From Astragalus membranaceus (taxonomy: Eukaryota > Streptophyta > Magnoliopsida > Fabales > Fabaceae): a stretch of DNA of 64,000 nt. Shown here in pieces: positions 11,859-22,814 of this stretch (position 1 is its first letter; each line of letters opens with the position of its first letter). The position numbers and the translations under genes were made by a program. The notes beneath the pieces are model-generated. The model was not told where the DNA came from and did not search any database. It saw only the letters and a program-made list of their open reading frames with translations. The stretch spans positions 75,375,621-75,439,620 of the forward strand of contig CM076849.1 in NCBI GenBank assembly GCA_039519185.1, in the 5' to 3' direction.

Positions 11859-12143
11859 GAATATTTCGTCCTCGAAATTTACCTGATCAAATAATTCTGG
11901 GTAGGACTCTCGCATCTTGCTCTCTAGCTCCCAAGTCATACTCTCGCCGGCAGCTCCTAGCCAAACCACTTTCACTAATGCAATCTCTTTGCCTCTAAGC
12001 GCTTTCACTTCCCGATCCTCAATCCGTACGGGCATCGTCTCCACAGTGAGATTATCCCGCACCTCCACATCATCCATATGGATCACATGAGATGGATCCG
12101 ACACATACTTCCGAAGTTGCGACACATGAAATACGTCATGCAA
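11856..12143 (-). pseudogene. Tekay chromodomain and integrase tail
   Basis: It begins HDVFHVSQLRKYV and DPSHVIHMDDVEV, followed by KEIALVKVVWLG and SMTWELESKMRESYPELF, the chromodomain at the C-terminus of chromovirus integrases. In the family this domain steers insertion toward particular chromatin. It is separated from the integrase core by a frame change at about 12083-12143. Confidence 0.88.
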
Positions 12144-12919
12144 ATTCGAAAGATTTGGGGTAAAGCCACTCTATAAGCCACATTTCCGATTCTTTCAGAA
12201 ATCTGATAAGGACCAACAAATCGAGGAGTGAGCTTCTTCGATTTCAACGCCCGACCAACACCGGTAATAGGAGAAACCCTCAAGAACACATGCTCACCCT
12301 CCTGAAACTCTAAATCCTTCCTCCGCTTGTCATGATAACTCTTCTGACGACTCTGCGAAGCCTTCATCTTTTCACGGATCATCTTGATCTTCTCTGTAGT
12401 CTCCCGGACAATCTCCGGTCCCAACACTACACTCTCTCCCGACTCATACCAACACAATGGCGTTCTACACTTTCGACCATACAATGCTTCAAACGGTGCC
12501 ATCCCGATACTGGAATGGTAACTGTTGTTATAGGTAAACTCAATCAACGCAAGGTAGGAATCCCATGAACCCCGTTGTTCCAATACACAAGCCCTCAACA
12601 AATCCTCTAACGACTGAATTGTCCTCTCTGACTGACCTCTGTCTGAGGATGATATGCGAACTCATTTTCACTTTGAACCCAATTCCTTCTGCAAACTCGT
12701 CCAAAACTCAGAAGTGAACCTTGGATCCCTATCTGACACAATACTCTTCGGAACACCGTGCAACTTCACAATTTCTTTGACATAGACCTCTGCCAACCTC
12801 GACACCGGATAAGTGATATTAATAGGAATAAAGTGAGCAGACTTCGTTAACCTATCAACGATCACCCAAATAGCGTCATGACCCTTAACTGTATTCGGCA
12901 ATCCCGTCACAAAATCCAT
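12083..12919 (-). pseudogene. Tekay integrase core
   Basis: Two frames. The first (12668-12919) has MDFVTGLPNTVKGHDAIWV, VDRLTKSAHFIP and SDRDPRFTSEFW, carrying the first two catalytic Asp residues. The second (12083-12601) has LIEFTYNNSYHSSIGMAPF, ALYGRKCRTPLCW and the GPYQISERIGNVAYR stretch before the chromodomain. The stretch between them, where the catalytic Glu lies, is out of frame. No intact integrase is possible. Confidence 0.87.
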
Positions 12920-13737
12920 CGCAATGCTATCCCACTTCCACTCTGGAACTCCAACGGTTGCATTAACCCTGCAGGCTTCTGATGCTCAACCTTAGATTTC
13001 TGACAGGTCAAACAGGCATACACAAACTGCGCCACATCTCTCTTCATACCATACCACCAAAACATCTTTTTCAGATCTTGATACATTTTCGTCGCTCCAG
13101 GATGGATACTCAACTTGCTACGGTGACCCTCCTCTAAAATTGCCTTTCTCATCTCCTCATCATCCGGAACACAGATCCTACCCCGGAACCTCAACACACC
13201 ACTGGAATCTAATTTGAAATCTTCATCTTCAGATTGACCAACCCCATTAATTAAATCTACTAACTTGACATCTGTCTTCTGAGCTTCCCTGATGCTGCCC
13301 AGGAAATCATTATCGATCTTTAACATTCCCAGCTTGACACTGCGAGGTGTCATTTTACAAACCAAACTCAAATCTCTGAATTCCTCGATCAACTCTAATT
13401 CTTTCACCATCATTGCCGACATATGCAAAGACTTTCTGCTTAAAGCATCAGCCACGACATTAGCTTTGCCGGGATGATAATTCAAACCAAAGTCATAATC
13501 CTTCAAGAGCTCCAACCACCGACGCTGTCTCATATTCAACTCTTTCTGATCGAACAGATACTTTAGACTCTTATGATCACTGAACACTTCGAACCTCGAA
13601 CCATAAAGGTAGTGCCTCCAAATCTTAAGCACAAATACCACAGCAGCCAATTCCAAATCATGCGTAGGGTAATTTTTCTCATGAACCCGCAACTGCCTCG
13701 ACGCATACGCAACAACCTTTCCATCTTGCATCAGCAC
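12907..13737 (-). pseudogene. Tekay RNase H and integrase zinc finger
   Basis: RNase H motifs: VVAYASRQLRVHEKNYPTHD, FSDHKSLKYLF, RQRRWLELLKDYDF and YHPGKANVVADALSR. The integrase finger follows: IHPGATKMYQDLKKMFWW with the Cys pair in CLTCQKSK. The start of the RNase H domain is out of frame, as two shifts lie between 13737 and 13770. At the 3' end a single-base change near 12925 throws the frame off just before the integrase core. Confidence 0.87.
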
Positions 13738-13761
13738 ACCACCAGACCCATCTTCGAAGCG

Positions 13762-14870
13762 TCACAATACAACAAACGGTTCCTCTGGATTAGGCAACGT
13801 CAAAACAGGCGACGTCGTCAATCTCTTTTTCAGTTCCATAAAACTTTCCTCACACCGAGCATCCCAAACAAAAACTTTACCCTTACAAGTCAACTGAGTC
13901 AACGGAAGGGCCAACTTGGAAAAACCCTCGATGAACCTCCTGTAGTACCCAGCCAAACCCAAAAAGCTTCTAATCTCTGTTGCGGACTTCGGAGCCTCCC
14001 ACTCCAACACTGCTTCTACTTTTGCCGGATCAACCGCAATACCATTACCAGAAATCACGTGCCCAAGGAAACTCACTTCTTTCAGCCAGAATTCACACTT
14101 TGATAACTTAGCATACAACTTTTTCTCTTTCAGAACTTCTAACACGTCTTCAGATGCTCAGCATGTTCTTCCTCTGACTTAGAATAAACTAGAATGTCAT
14201 CTATGAAGATCACCACAAACCGATCTAGGTAATTATGGAAAATACGGTTCATATATTCCATAAATACACCAGGAGCATTGGTCACACCGAACGGCATCAC
14301 TGAATATTCATAATGCCCATACCTTGTCCTGAACGCTGTCTTCTGAACATCTTCATCCTTTACTTTAATCTGATGATATCCGGACCTCAAATCAATTTTG
14401 CTGAAAACACGGGCACCCACTAACTGATCCATCAGATCGTCGATCCTCGGAAGCGGATACTTATTCTTGATAGTTACCTTATTCAACTGACGATAGTCCA
14501 CACATAACCTCATGCTCCCATCTTTCTTCTTTACTAACAATACCGGAGCTCCCCACGGTGATACACTCGGTCTCACAAACTTTTTCTCAAGCAATTCTTC
14601 AAGTTGCGTCTTCAACTCAGACAATTCCGACGCCGACATTCTGTACGGTGCCATAGACACAGGCCTCGTACCAGGTACAAGATCAATCGAAAACTCAACT
14701 TCTCTTTCCGGTGGCACGCCCGGAATTTCATCAGGAAAAACCTCAGGAAACTCGCGTACCACTTTCAGTTCTTCAATAACAGCCTGACTCTCAGCAGACA
14801 ACGATGCCATCAACGCAAATAGCTGAACTCCTTCTTTCCTCAACTTCTTCAATTGACCAGCAGATACCAA
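13762..14870 (-). pseudogene. Tekay reverse transcriptase
   Basis: The RT palm and fingers are clear: FSIDLVPGTRPVSMAPYRM, WGAPVLLVKKKDGSMRLC, VDYRQLNKVTIKNKYPLPR, FSKIDLRSGYHQIK, TAFRTRYGHYEY and FIDDILVYSKS with the catalytic Asp pair. A second frame (13762-14145) carries the thumb: LSKCEFWLKEVSFLGHV and FLGLAGYYRRFIEGFSK. The two frames overlap with a shift at about 14140. Confidence 0.9.
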
Positions 14871-15895
14871 AACGGAATCTCTTCCCCGAAGCTAACCGAC
14901 TTGCTACGACAGTTGATATGAACGTGATTATTCTCTAACCAGTCCATGCCTAAGATTACATCCAGACCTCTCAACGGCAAGCAAACAAAATTCACAATAA
15001 AGTCCCTGCCGAAGATCGACACGGGACACTGAGAACACACCTGGGACGTAATCACCGACCCCTTCGCAGGAGTATCGACAACCATATCCCCACACATAGC
15101 AGATAAAACAAGACCCAATCTTTTACAACAATCAACAGATATAAAACAATGGGTAGCACCAGTATCAATAAGAGATTTCAGAGAAGTACCATTAATAAAA
15201 CACGTACCTCTAATCAGACCATCCTTATCATCAGGCTCCTCTCCTGCCAATGCAAATACCTTCCCAGTAGACCTTTCCTTCTTCGGCTTTGTACACTTTG
15301 TACTGATATGCCCAGACTCACCACAGTTGAAACACACCACATCCTTGACCTTACACTCGGCTGCCATATGACCCTTTTTACCACAACGGTAGCAAACCCT
15401 CTCATCAGACCTGCATGTAGTACTCTTGTGGCCAGGCTTGCCACACTTATAACAGACAATGCTAGCAGGGGCATCTCCCCCACTAGAATTCTTACCTCCA
15501 GCAGCCTTCTGATAACTCTTACCCGCAGGAACCTCATACGGCTTGCTTCGACTCTGAAACTTACCCTTTTTCTCAGAAGTAGCTTTGTAATGAGCAGTAC
15601 TGTCCTCCTCAAAGATTCTGCAACTGTCAACCAGATCTGCGAACACACGAATCTTCTGATAACCAATGGCCTTTTTAATATCAGGCCTCAACCCATTCTC
15701 AAATTTGATGCATTTAGAAAATTCAGCTGTAGCCTCACTGTAGTGTGGATAAAATTTTGCTAGCTCCACAAATTTCGCCGCATAGGCAGTCACAGACATA
15801 CCACCCTGCTTCAGTTCCAAGAACTCTATCTCTTTCTTCCCTCGGACGTCTTCAGGAAATATTTTCTCAGAAATTCTCTGCTGAATACCTCCCAA
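14849..15895 (-). pseudogene. Tekay gag C-terminal half and protease
   Basis: A 348-residue open stretch. The first part is the end of the capsid domain (LKQGGMSVTAYAAKFVEL). It is followed by three CCHC zinc knuckles in a row, CYKCGKPGHKSTTC, CYRCGKKGHMAAEC and CFNCGESGHISTKC, which bind genomic RNA. The aspartic protease then follows with active site LIDTGATHCFIS and the flap-like LRGLDVILGMDWL. Three knuckles are more than the single one of many gypsy elements. The frame is broken from gag upstream (about 15850) and from RT downstream (about 14860). Confidence 0.9.
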
Positions 15896-16211
15896 GTAAT
15901 CTCTTCCTGCACAGCCTCTAACCTCTGCCTAGTAGCCCACCAGTCGTCGGCCTCCTCGGCTAACATGTGGGTACCAAAACGGACCTTCTGCTCAACAGTA
16001 CAGTCCATCACCCTGAAAATCCTCTCGATCTCCTTCAACCAAGCCATAGCACCATCTGGATCATATTTGCCCTTAAAGGTGGGCGGATTTCTCTCTGGAA
16101 AGTAGTCAGACTCCGAAAACCAGCGTTATCTCCAGCATTCTGCTGACCCTGCACAGCCTGAGCCATAGCTTGCAATGCAGCAGCAAGAGCAGCGTCGTTT
16201 CTCCCAGCCAT
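15826..16211 (-). pseudogene. Tekay gag N-terminus
   Basis: The start ATG is at 16211 on the minus strand (MAGRNDAALAAALQAMAQAV). One extra A near 16085 shifts the frame before the capsid core, which resumes as AMAWLKEIERIFRVMDC and ADDWWATRQRLE in another frame (15826-16047). This is the retrotransposon gag (Retrotrans_gag) domain that builds the virus-like particle. Confidence 0.85.
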
Positions 16212-16301
16212 TCTGAACTATCACTGCAGCACAAACCAAAAATTCAGAACTAATCTATTGTCATAAGACACTATGACAGGACAACATTGGCCGGACAGAC
16301 C

Positions 16302-16318
16302 GAACTGCTCTGATACCA
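16302..16318 (-). other. Tekay primer-binding site (initiator Met tRNA)
   Basis: The minus strand reads TGGTATCAGAGCAGTTC, matching the 3' end of plant initiator Met tRNA in its first twelve bases. It lies four bases from the right LTR. Confidence 0.88.
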
Positions 16319-16322
16319 CTAA

Positions 16323-18954
16323 TGTAACACCCCTTTTCTACCCGTTAATTCAATTGGAAAATATCAGAGTTTTAAAATTTTCTTTTCATTGCAAAGGATG
16401 TTACACATACTTCAATAAAACTACACTTCTCAATTAAAACAGCTCAAGAGCATAATAGCCATATATTACGTAGCATCTCACTAACTAGCGAATCTCACAA
16501 CCACAATTATCATTGCAATAAAATTTAACGTCAACAAAATCAACTACGCAGCGGAATAACAAAGTAAAACCAAATTGTGAACAAAACACAATAACCAAAG
16601 CCAATTATAACATTAAGTTCGTCCCCCCTGAGTGCTACGTATCAGAGCATGACGACTCGACTCAAGAAGTGAAGCTAAGGCCTTCACTGGGAATCACCTG
16701 CACGTTACCAACACGGGGGTAACATTCAAACAGGAAAGGGTGAGCATCATTTCAATCCATATAATAGAAAATATGATAAGTACATAAGTCAAGTCACAGC
16801 TCTAAATCATTCACATCACAATCATCATTCACATCACTTAAAATAACTCATCTCATGTCATGCAGGCGTATGAAATGCAACCCACTCGCGGGCATATGCA
16901 TGAGGTACCTTTTCACAAACGTCGCTTAGCCCTTAAGGCCTCATCGTCACTTAGCCACATGGGCCTCAAAAACGTCACTGGGTTTATGCATATGGGCATG
17001 AGACACTATGACATGCACCACTCACAAAACACACCAATACACAAATACCCAAATCATAGTCAACTATGTGACCCGTCACTTACCAGTTTGCTCACAAGAA
17101 GCACAGCACCTGTCAATTCACAATCAACACACACACGTCACTTGGCCTTTTAGACCTTAACATCACTTAGCCTTTCGGGCTTTAAAAGTCACTGGGTTTC
17201 ATCGTCGCTTATACATCAATATCATCAACTCAAACAATAGCCACTGAGGGCAAAAACGTCATTTACTAGCCACTAAGGGCATCATCGTCATTTACACTTC
17301 ATTATAAATAATAGTAGCCACTAAGGGCAAAACAGTCATTTAACTAGCCACTAAGGGCATCCTCGTCATTTACACCTCTTTATCAATAATATTGGCCACT
17401 AAGGGCAAAACCGTCATTTACTCGTCATTATAAAGAATATTAGCCACTAAGGGCAAAACAGTCATTTAACTAGCCACTAGGGGCATCATCGTCAAAATCA
17501 TCATTTTTGACATTACTTCTTTAAAACCACTGGTCGTACGCAAAAGGGAATTTTTTAAAGATACTCAAAACGTCTTTTTATTGTCACAGCAAAGATCACC
17601 GGGAACAGCCACCCGGGGGCGCCCCAGCAACCTTCAGAAATAATAAGTTTTTATTTTTTAAAAATGGGACACGCAGATGGACAACTGAAAATGCTTCACA
17701 ACGCTTTTTGAATCGTTCAAAACGGATGTCTGAGTCAAAAGATATAGCGAAAACAGTTTTCGAAAATATTTCGGGACATCCTGAAAACTGGCGCCATGGG
17801 CGCCCAGCGCCCAGGCACCTGGCGCCCAGCAAGGCGCAACACACACACGGGCGCTCAGCGCCCAGCGCTGGCACCCAGCGCCTCAGCGCAACACGCAACG
17901 CAACACACACGGGCGCTCAGCGCCCAGCGCTGGCACCCAGCGCTACACACGCACACACTCAACACGGGCGCTCAGCGCCCAGCGCTGGCGCCCCAGCGCC
18001 CCAGCGCAACACCCAGCAACACGCACTGGAAACTTGGCGCCCACACACTGCACAGCAACACACACAAGGCGCCTTAGGCGCCCTTGCAGCAACCAAAAAC
18101 CACTATTTTTCCAGCAACTTTCAAAACACCAAAAATTGATTTTTAGCAATTTAACACACCAAAATTTTATATTTTTCAGCACTCAAAATGGCACTTAATT
18201 TAATCAATTTATCAAAATTCCTTTGGGCACTATCATCACCATCACCTTGGTGCCCTAGGCGCCTATGCACACACTCACCCAATTTGCGAAACCTCAAGCA
18301 TTCCAACACACCAAGTCGTAATTTCATGAATACACAAGTGCCAAAATCATCAAAACAAACGCATAGGTCGCGTCACCTCAATGTTCAAATACCAAAATCA
18401 ATTCGCATATAGGCATACACATGTATATACATAATCATCATCATCACGGGCAAACCAAGAACATCAAGAAACATCAAAGAACATCAAGAAACAACATGGA
18501 TCTAGTATAAACCCTAGATCTAGGACCTATCATGAGATCTATTAGATGGAAGGATAGAGCTCCCCTAACCTTTTAAGAAGAAGAACTCGAGCCTTAGGAT
18601 GCAGTCACCAACAGAGCCTCAGCAACAATGGAGATCTCCTTCCTCCTTGATCTTCGAATTCTCTCCTCTCTTGGCCGCCCTTGCTCTCTCTTTCTCACGC
18701 TCCTCTCTTTCTTTCTTGCTAATTCGAAGACACAAGTGAAACCCTAGGCAAGACTCCTCACCAAAATGCGCCTAGGTCAAGCCATTGGGCCATGGGCTTC
18801 ACTTAAGCCCAATCCATTCGAATGCACCTCCTCCTCCTAGCATCACACCACCCCTCAATTAAAATAATTCCAATAAATAATTAAAACCCAATTAAATAAA
18901 ATAAATACCTAAATACTTAATTAAATAAATTAATTAAATATTTAGGGTGTTACA
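16323..18954 (-). repeat. Tekay 5' LTR (right copy, 2632 bp)
   Basis: TGTAACACCCC ... TGTTACA, near-identical to 9205-11843 with the same internal repeat blocks. Being next to the primer-binding site it is the 5' LTR of a minus-strand element. It is followed by TSD AGCAA and then by LINE endonuclease codons. Confidence 0.93.
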
Positions 18955-19135
18955 AGCAACACCACTTAGTATTATCATGCTTGATAGTAATAGTGACGAC
19001 TTGGAAATGAGAGTCGAGCACTGTGATATCATAAGTACAATTTCTGCTTTTGAGGACCCAGATGCCTCCCGAGTGACCTGCAGCTTCAGATATGTCGCAA
19101 GGGTTGTGTTCTGTACTGTACTTACGAGCTTAATG
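18955..19135 (-). pseudogene. LINE endonuclease, N-terminal part
   Basis: Read on the minus strand in the frame that continues across the Tekay insertion into 9204: AAGHSGGIWVL, then TVLDSHFQVVTITI and KWCCSAVYATPH, the last spanning the junction. GxSGGIW is a standard LINE endonuclease motif. An in-frame TAA lies near 19131, and nothing LINE-like is evident above about 19140. Confidence 0.75.
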
Positions 19136-19139
19136 GTAA

Positions 19140-19283
19140 GATCGAAGTAGTTAGTAGTTGTTTTATCCTTGATAATGTTCGATCTTAAAGTGACGACCTG
19201 GGTCGATCTTGAGATGGTGGTCTTGTTCGATCTTGAGATGGTGGTCTTGTACCTACAATAACACTCCGAAGCTCAAGTCAGTG
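19140..19283 (-). mobile_element. Small LTR remnant with a 24-bp tandem repeat
   Basis: It contains two perfect copies of TCGATCTTGAGATGGTGGTC plus TTGT (19203-19250) followed by ACCTACAATAACACTCCGAAG and CTCAAGTCAG. The latter is a version of the motif found in the Tat-type LTRs at 25131, 31664, 57230 and 59261. It ends abruptly against copia integrase codons. Confidence 0.5.
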
Positions 19284-20284
19284 TTTGAGTAAAATCTTCA
19301 TTTCTATCTGTTGAACTGTTAGTTTCAATAAACATAACACGCATGCTTTCTTCAACATCTTTAGTCCTAAGATTGAACACTCTATATGCTTTTGATGTGA
19401 GAGACTATCCCAAAAATAATGCAGGGTCAGACTTAGCATCAAACTTTCCTAAATTTTCTATGTTATTTAAAACATAGCAGTCACAGCCAAATACATGGAA
19501 ATAAGAGATAACAGGCTTCTTACGTTTCCATAGTTCATATGGGGTTTTGTTTAGAGTTTTTCTAATTGTTGCTCTGTTCAGAATGTAGCAAGCAGTATTT
19601 ACTGCTTCAGCCCAAAAGTATTTTTCAATTTTTGAGTCATTGAGCAATGTTCTAGCCATTTCTTGCAATGTTCTATTTTTTCTTTCAACTACACCATTAT
19701 GTTAAGGAGTTCTTGGACAAGAGAAGTTGTGAGACACGCCATTCTCTTCAAGAAAGGTTTTAAAGAAAGCATTTTCAAATTCTCCTCCATGGTCACTTCT
19801 AATTGCAACAATGTTAGAACCCTTCTCATTCTAAACCTTCTTAAAAAATGTTTTGAAACTTTCAAATTCTTCATCTTTGTATTTTAGAAAAATCACCCAT
19901 GTGAACCTAGAATAATCATCAACTATAACAAAGCGATATCTTTTTCCACTTAGGCTAGCATGCTTAGTGGGACCAAAAAGTTCCATGTGTAGAAGTTCCA
20001 AAGGTCTTTGAGTGGATATCATGTTGATAGGTTTAAAAGATGGTTTAACATGCTTTCCTTGAATGCATGCTTCACATGACTTATCCTTCTCATACTTGAT
20101 CTTTGGAAGTCCTCTGACTAAATCAAGTTTGAACAATTTCGAAAGGGTTTTCATGCTAATGTGACCAAATCTCCTATGCCACATCCACTTATCTTCTTCT
20201 TTTGAAATTAAACACATTTGATCTGGTAGATCATCAAGACAGATGTTGTAGAGGTTGTTTGTTCTATGACCACTAAAAACTGTT
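19284..20284 (-). pseudogene. Copia integrase, truncated
   Basis: Pieces in more than one frame: CLISKEEDKWMWHRRFGH (pre-integrase finger), KSCEACIQGKHVKPSF, LLHMELFGPTKHASLSGKR, FVIVDDYSRFTWVIFLKYK with the catalytic Asp, then ARTLLNDSKIEKYFWAEA, TACYILNRATIRKTLNKTPY and FHVFGCDCYVLN. Stops and shifts interrupt it near 19670 and 19830. The C-terminal part stops at the junction with the LTR remnant. Confidence 0.85.
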
Positions 20285-20384
20285 AACAACATCGAGGAAG
20301 AATGAAAGGAAGAGCCTATCGAGGTAATCGTATTTGCTTCGGAAAATATGCTCTTCAGGCACTTGAACCCGCTTGGATCACATC
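20285..20384 (+). pseudogene. rpl16: Plastid rpl16 fragment (ribosomal protein L16)
   Basis: The plus-strand translation reads QHRGRMKGRAYRGN and then RICFGKYALQALEPAWITS, matching the N-terminal part of plastid ribosomal protein L16 (second exon). Only about 33 codons are present, cut on both sides and followed by unrelated plastid sequence. It is a nuclear plastid insertion, not a gene. Confidence 0.85.
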
Positions 20385-20402
20385 CAGTTTTTATCCAAAA
20401 TG

Positions 20403-20476
20403 TTGCGGAGACGGGATTTGAACCCGTGACCTCAAGGTTATGAGCCTTGCGAGCTACCAAGTTGCTCTACCCCGCG
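20403..20476 (-). tRNA. trnfM: Plastid-type initiator tRNA-fMet(CAU), in a NUPT
   Basis: A 74-nt cloverleaf on the minus strand starting CGCGGGGTAGAGCA, with anticodon loop GCTCATAAC (CAU), T arm GGTCACGGGTTCAAATCC and 3' end CTCCGCAA. The unpaired first base (C1 against A72) and three G-C pairs at the base of the anticodon stem are initiator features. The sequence matches the plastid trnfM type, so it is an organelle-derived copy. Whether nuclear RNA polymerase III transcribes it is unknown. Confidence 0.9.
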
Positions 20477-20700
20477 ATAAAGAGACAGACTTATGTAAAG
20501 TATATGAACACTTCTGCATTATTAGTTAGATTAATAATCTAATTAGATTTCTTTTTTATTATTAATTTTTTTTTTCAATTCTACTAGAAATCAGATAAGA
20601 ACTTGTTAGATGTTATAATTGGATTGATTTCCCATCCAATAGGAAACCCTTTTCGCTCCGCTTAGCCCTACCCCTAGGAGGGGGTATTTTAGTGATTGGT
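20477..20700 (+). other. Plastid intergenic spacer piece
   Basis: AT-rich sequence next to trnfM, including CGCTCCGCTTAGCCCTACCC near 20652. It resembles plastid spacer rather than copia coding sequence. The right boundary, where the copia protease frame resumes, is estimated at about 20700. Confidence 0.6.
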
Positions 20701-21003
20701 TCAAGATTCTAAACTATTTATTCTACATACATCAAATTTAAAAGTTACTTCATGTCCAGAATCACATAACTGACCTACACCGAGTAAGTTATGTTTCAAT
20801 CCTTTCACAAATTGAACATTTTGAATCTGAGCAGAGTTTATTTTACCTACTGTACCTACTCCTTTAATGAAGCCTTTGTCATTATTGCCAAACATGCAAG
20901 TCCTCCATCAAAGCTCTCCAAGGAGAGGAATTTATCATTCTCCCCTGTCATGTGCCTTGAGCATCCACTGTCTACGTACCACAGTTTTCTTCTTGATGCT
21001 ATG
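20701..21003 (-). pseudogene. Copia protease region
   Basis: The aspartic protease active site WYVDSGCSRHMTG reads at about 20945-20985, followed in a shifted frame by GFIKGVGTVGKI and FVKGLKHNLLGVGQLCD. The latter is the conserved link from protease to the pre-integrase domain in copia elements. The protein is cut by the plastid insertion at 20700. Confidence 0.82.
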
Positions 21004-21206
21004 AGGCATGCCTGCATTAAGATTTGACAAAGATTTAGGTACCCATTTGTTTCTGGGTCCTTGAGGCTTAGTCTTTACATTTATGGGATCTTTTTGCTTG
21101 TTGCTACAAACTGAAATGTGATGTCCAGTTTGTTTGCATCTTGAGCATTTTACTTTGGGTTTTTTGTTACCCTTCTTATATATCTACTCCTTCTCAAGGG
21201 GAGTTA

Positions 21207-21297
21207 GAAGCTTCAAGATTCTGTGCACAAATCATAAGCTCATTTAGACTCACTTAAGAAGCTTCAAGATTCTGTGCACAAATCATAAGCTCATTTA
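21207..21297. repeat. 40-bp direct duplication in copia gag
   Basis: GAAGCTTCAAGATTCTGTGC and the next 20 bases occur at 21207-21246 and again at 21258-21297, with an 11-base spacer. It changes the gag C-terminal frame. Confidence 0.85.
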
Positions 21298-22617
21298 TCA
21301 AATCACTAACTTGTTTTCTTAACCTTGTATTTTCATTTTCAAGTTCTAAGTTAGACACAATTGGTTTTTCTGATATTTTCAAGTTGAGAAGCTTGAATTG
21401 TTCTGATAAATTGAAATGGGATTTTTGTAAAGTGTGAATTGTTTTTCCCATTCTTTCATTTTGTGAGTTTAGCTCCTCATTTTCCTTTTTCAAAACACAT
21501 AACTGATCTTTGAAAAACATGCATTTCTGAGAAAGAATATTTGAATCATATAACAGACTATCAAAAGAGGATTCAACTTCTTTGCAAAATTCACATTTTA
21601 AGGGTTCAGAATCATATACCTCTTCTTGCTCCGTTCCTGCCATGAGACAGAGATTGGCTTCTTCCTCTTAATGCTCACTTGATGACTCTTATGAATCATC
21701 CCAAGTGGCCATTAAGGCTTTCTTCTTAGTTGAGAATTTTCTTGATCCCTTTTTGTTGAGCAGAGGGCAATCTTGTTTTATGTGGCCAGGTTTTTTGCAC
21801 TCATAGCAAGTGATTTTTGGTTTGCTTCCTTCTCCTTTGAATGTGTCCCTTCTGAATTGAGGTTTTCCTCTTCTTTTTAACCATCTGTTGATTCTTTTAG
21901 ATATAAGAGCTAGTTCTTCTCCATCTGTATCATCTTCAGTTTCTTGTTCCTCATCATCCATTTCTTAAGAAGATTTTAGTGCCATTGATTTTCCTTTCTG
22001 AGAAGGGTTTACTTCCTTCTGAGAAACTTTTAGAGCAACTGCCTTTCTTTTTGGATATAATTCCTCCATGAGTTCTTGTTCATGGATTTTCAGTGATCGC
22101 AGGAAGTGATCAATATCAAGTGATGACAGTGTTTTTGATTCTTCTATGGCAGTCTTCTTTGGTCTCCAAGCTTTTGGAAGACATTTCAAGAGTTTGCTAA
22201 CCTTCTCAGCATTTGGATATGTTTTTCCCAGAGTACTTAACCCATTGATGATGGTGGTGAACCTGCTGAACATTTTATCAATTGTTTCTTCTTCTAACAT
22301 TTTGAACATTTCAAATTCATGGATGAGCATGCCCTTTTTTGCTTCTTTGATTTGATCAGTTCCTTCATGAGCAGCTTCCAAAGTATCCCATATTTCTTTT
22401 GCAGTTTCCTTCCCTACTATTTTGTCATATTCTGCTCTTCCCAAAGCACAAGTATAGTACTTTGCTTTAGCATTTGGTAGTACACGATGCTTCTCATCAG
22501 CAGTCCAGTCAGCCTTTGGCTTAGGAATGCGACTGTTTGGTACTGGACCGTCCACAACAGGAACATATGGACCATTCTCAACAATGCCCCATATGTCGAC
22601 AGTGTCTTAAGATTCAA
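21254..22617 (-). pseudogene. Copia gag (SIRE type)
   Basis: Gag capsid and nucleocapsid on the minus strand. The 21965-22555 frame holds the capsid: AKEIWDTLEAAHEGTDQIKE, FEMFKMLEEETIDKMFSRF and INGLSTLGKTYPNAEKVSKL. The 21689-21961 frame has the zinc knuckle CYECKKPGHIKQDC. The 21254-21643 frame has a coiled-coil tail. Stops between the three (near 21962 and about 21645-21675) break the protein. The start of gag, toward the primer site, lies in a further frame (22614-22783). Confidence 0.85.
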
Positions 22618-22783
22618 GGAACAACTTCATTTGACTTTTCCAGTAATAGTAGTGTTCTCCATTGAACCCAGATGGCCTGTTTGATGAAGCACCTTCTGGT
22701 AGGAAGGCTACAGAATTTGGTTTGGCCATGACTTCTTCGAAGATCTTTTCCTCTCACACTGTTGAGTGTGCTCAACCCATAGA

Positions 22784-22800
22784 CCGAGCTTTGATGCCAA
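22784..22800 (-). other. Copia primer-binding site
   Basis: The minus strand reads TTGGCATCAAAGCTCGG, a Met-tRNA type site as in SIRE/Opie elements, fourteen bases from the LTR. Confidence 0.7.
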
Positions 22801-22814
22801 TTGAAGTCAATAAG

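Larger units (their letters stand above)
9205..18954 (-). mobile_element. Tekay-type Ty3/gypsy chromovirus, complete
   Basis: A full 9750-bp LTR retrotransposon flanked by the 5-bp duplication AGCAA (9200-9204 and 18955-18959). It has two 2.6-kb LTRs, an initiator-Met tRNA binding site next to the right LTR, a polypurine tract next to the left LTR, and gag-PR-RT-RH-INT-chromodomain on the minus strand. The C-terminal chromodomain and FHVSQLRKYV motif place it in the Tekay (Del) chromoviruses. It lies inside a LINE endonuclease frame. Frameshifts in gag and pol make it non-autonomous now. Confidence 0.92.
20285..20700 (+). other. Composite plastid DNA insertion (NUPT)
   Basis: About 416 bp of plastid-like sequence interrupts the copia frame. 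It joins a fragment of rpl16 (20285-20384) directly to trnfM-CAU with flanking spacer (20400-20700). These two genes are far apart in ordinary plastid genomes, so the insert is made of at least two pieces. The left edge is where VFSGHRTNN of copia stops, and the right edge is where VTFKFDVCRI stops. Confidence 0.82.

Noticed and set aside
20403..20476. Functional nuclear tRNA-Met gene
   Set aside because: Sequence and flanks are plastid trnfM type, embedded in other plastid DNA; reported as an organelle insertion.
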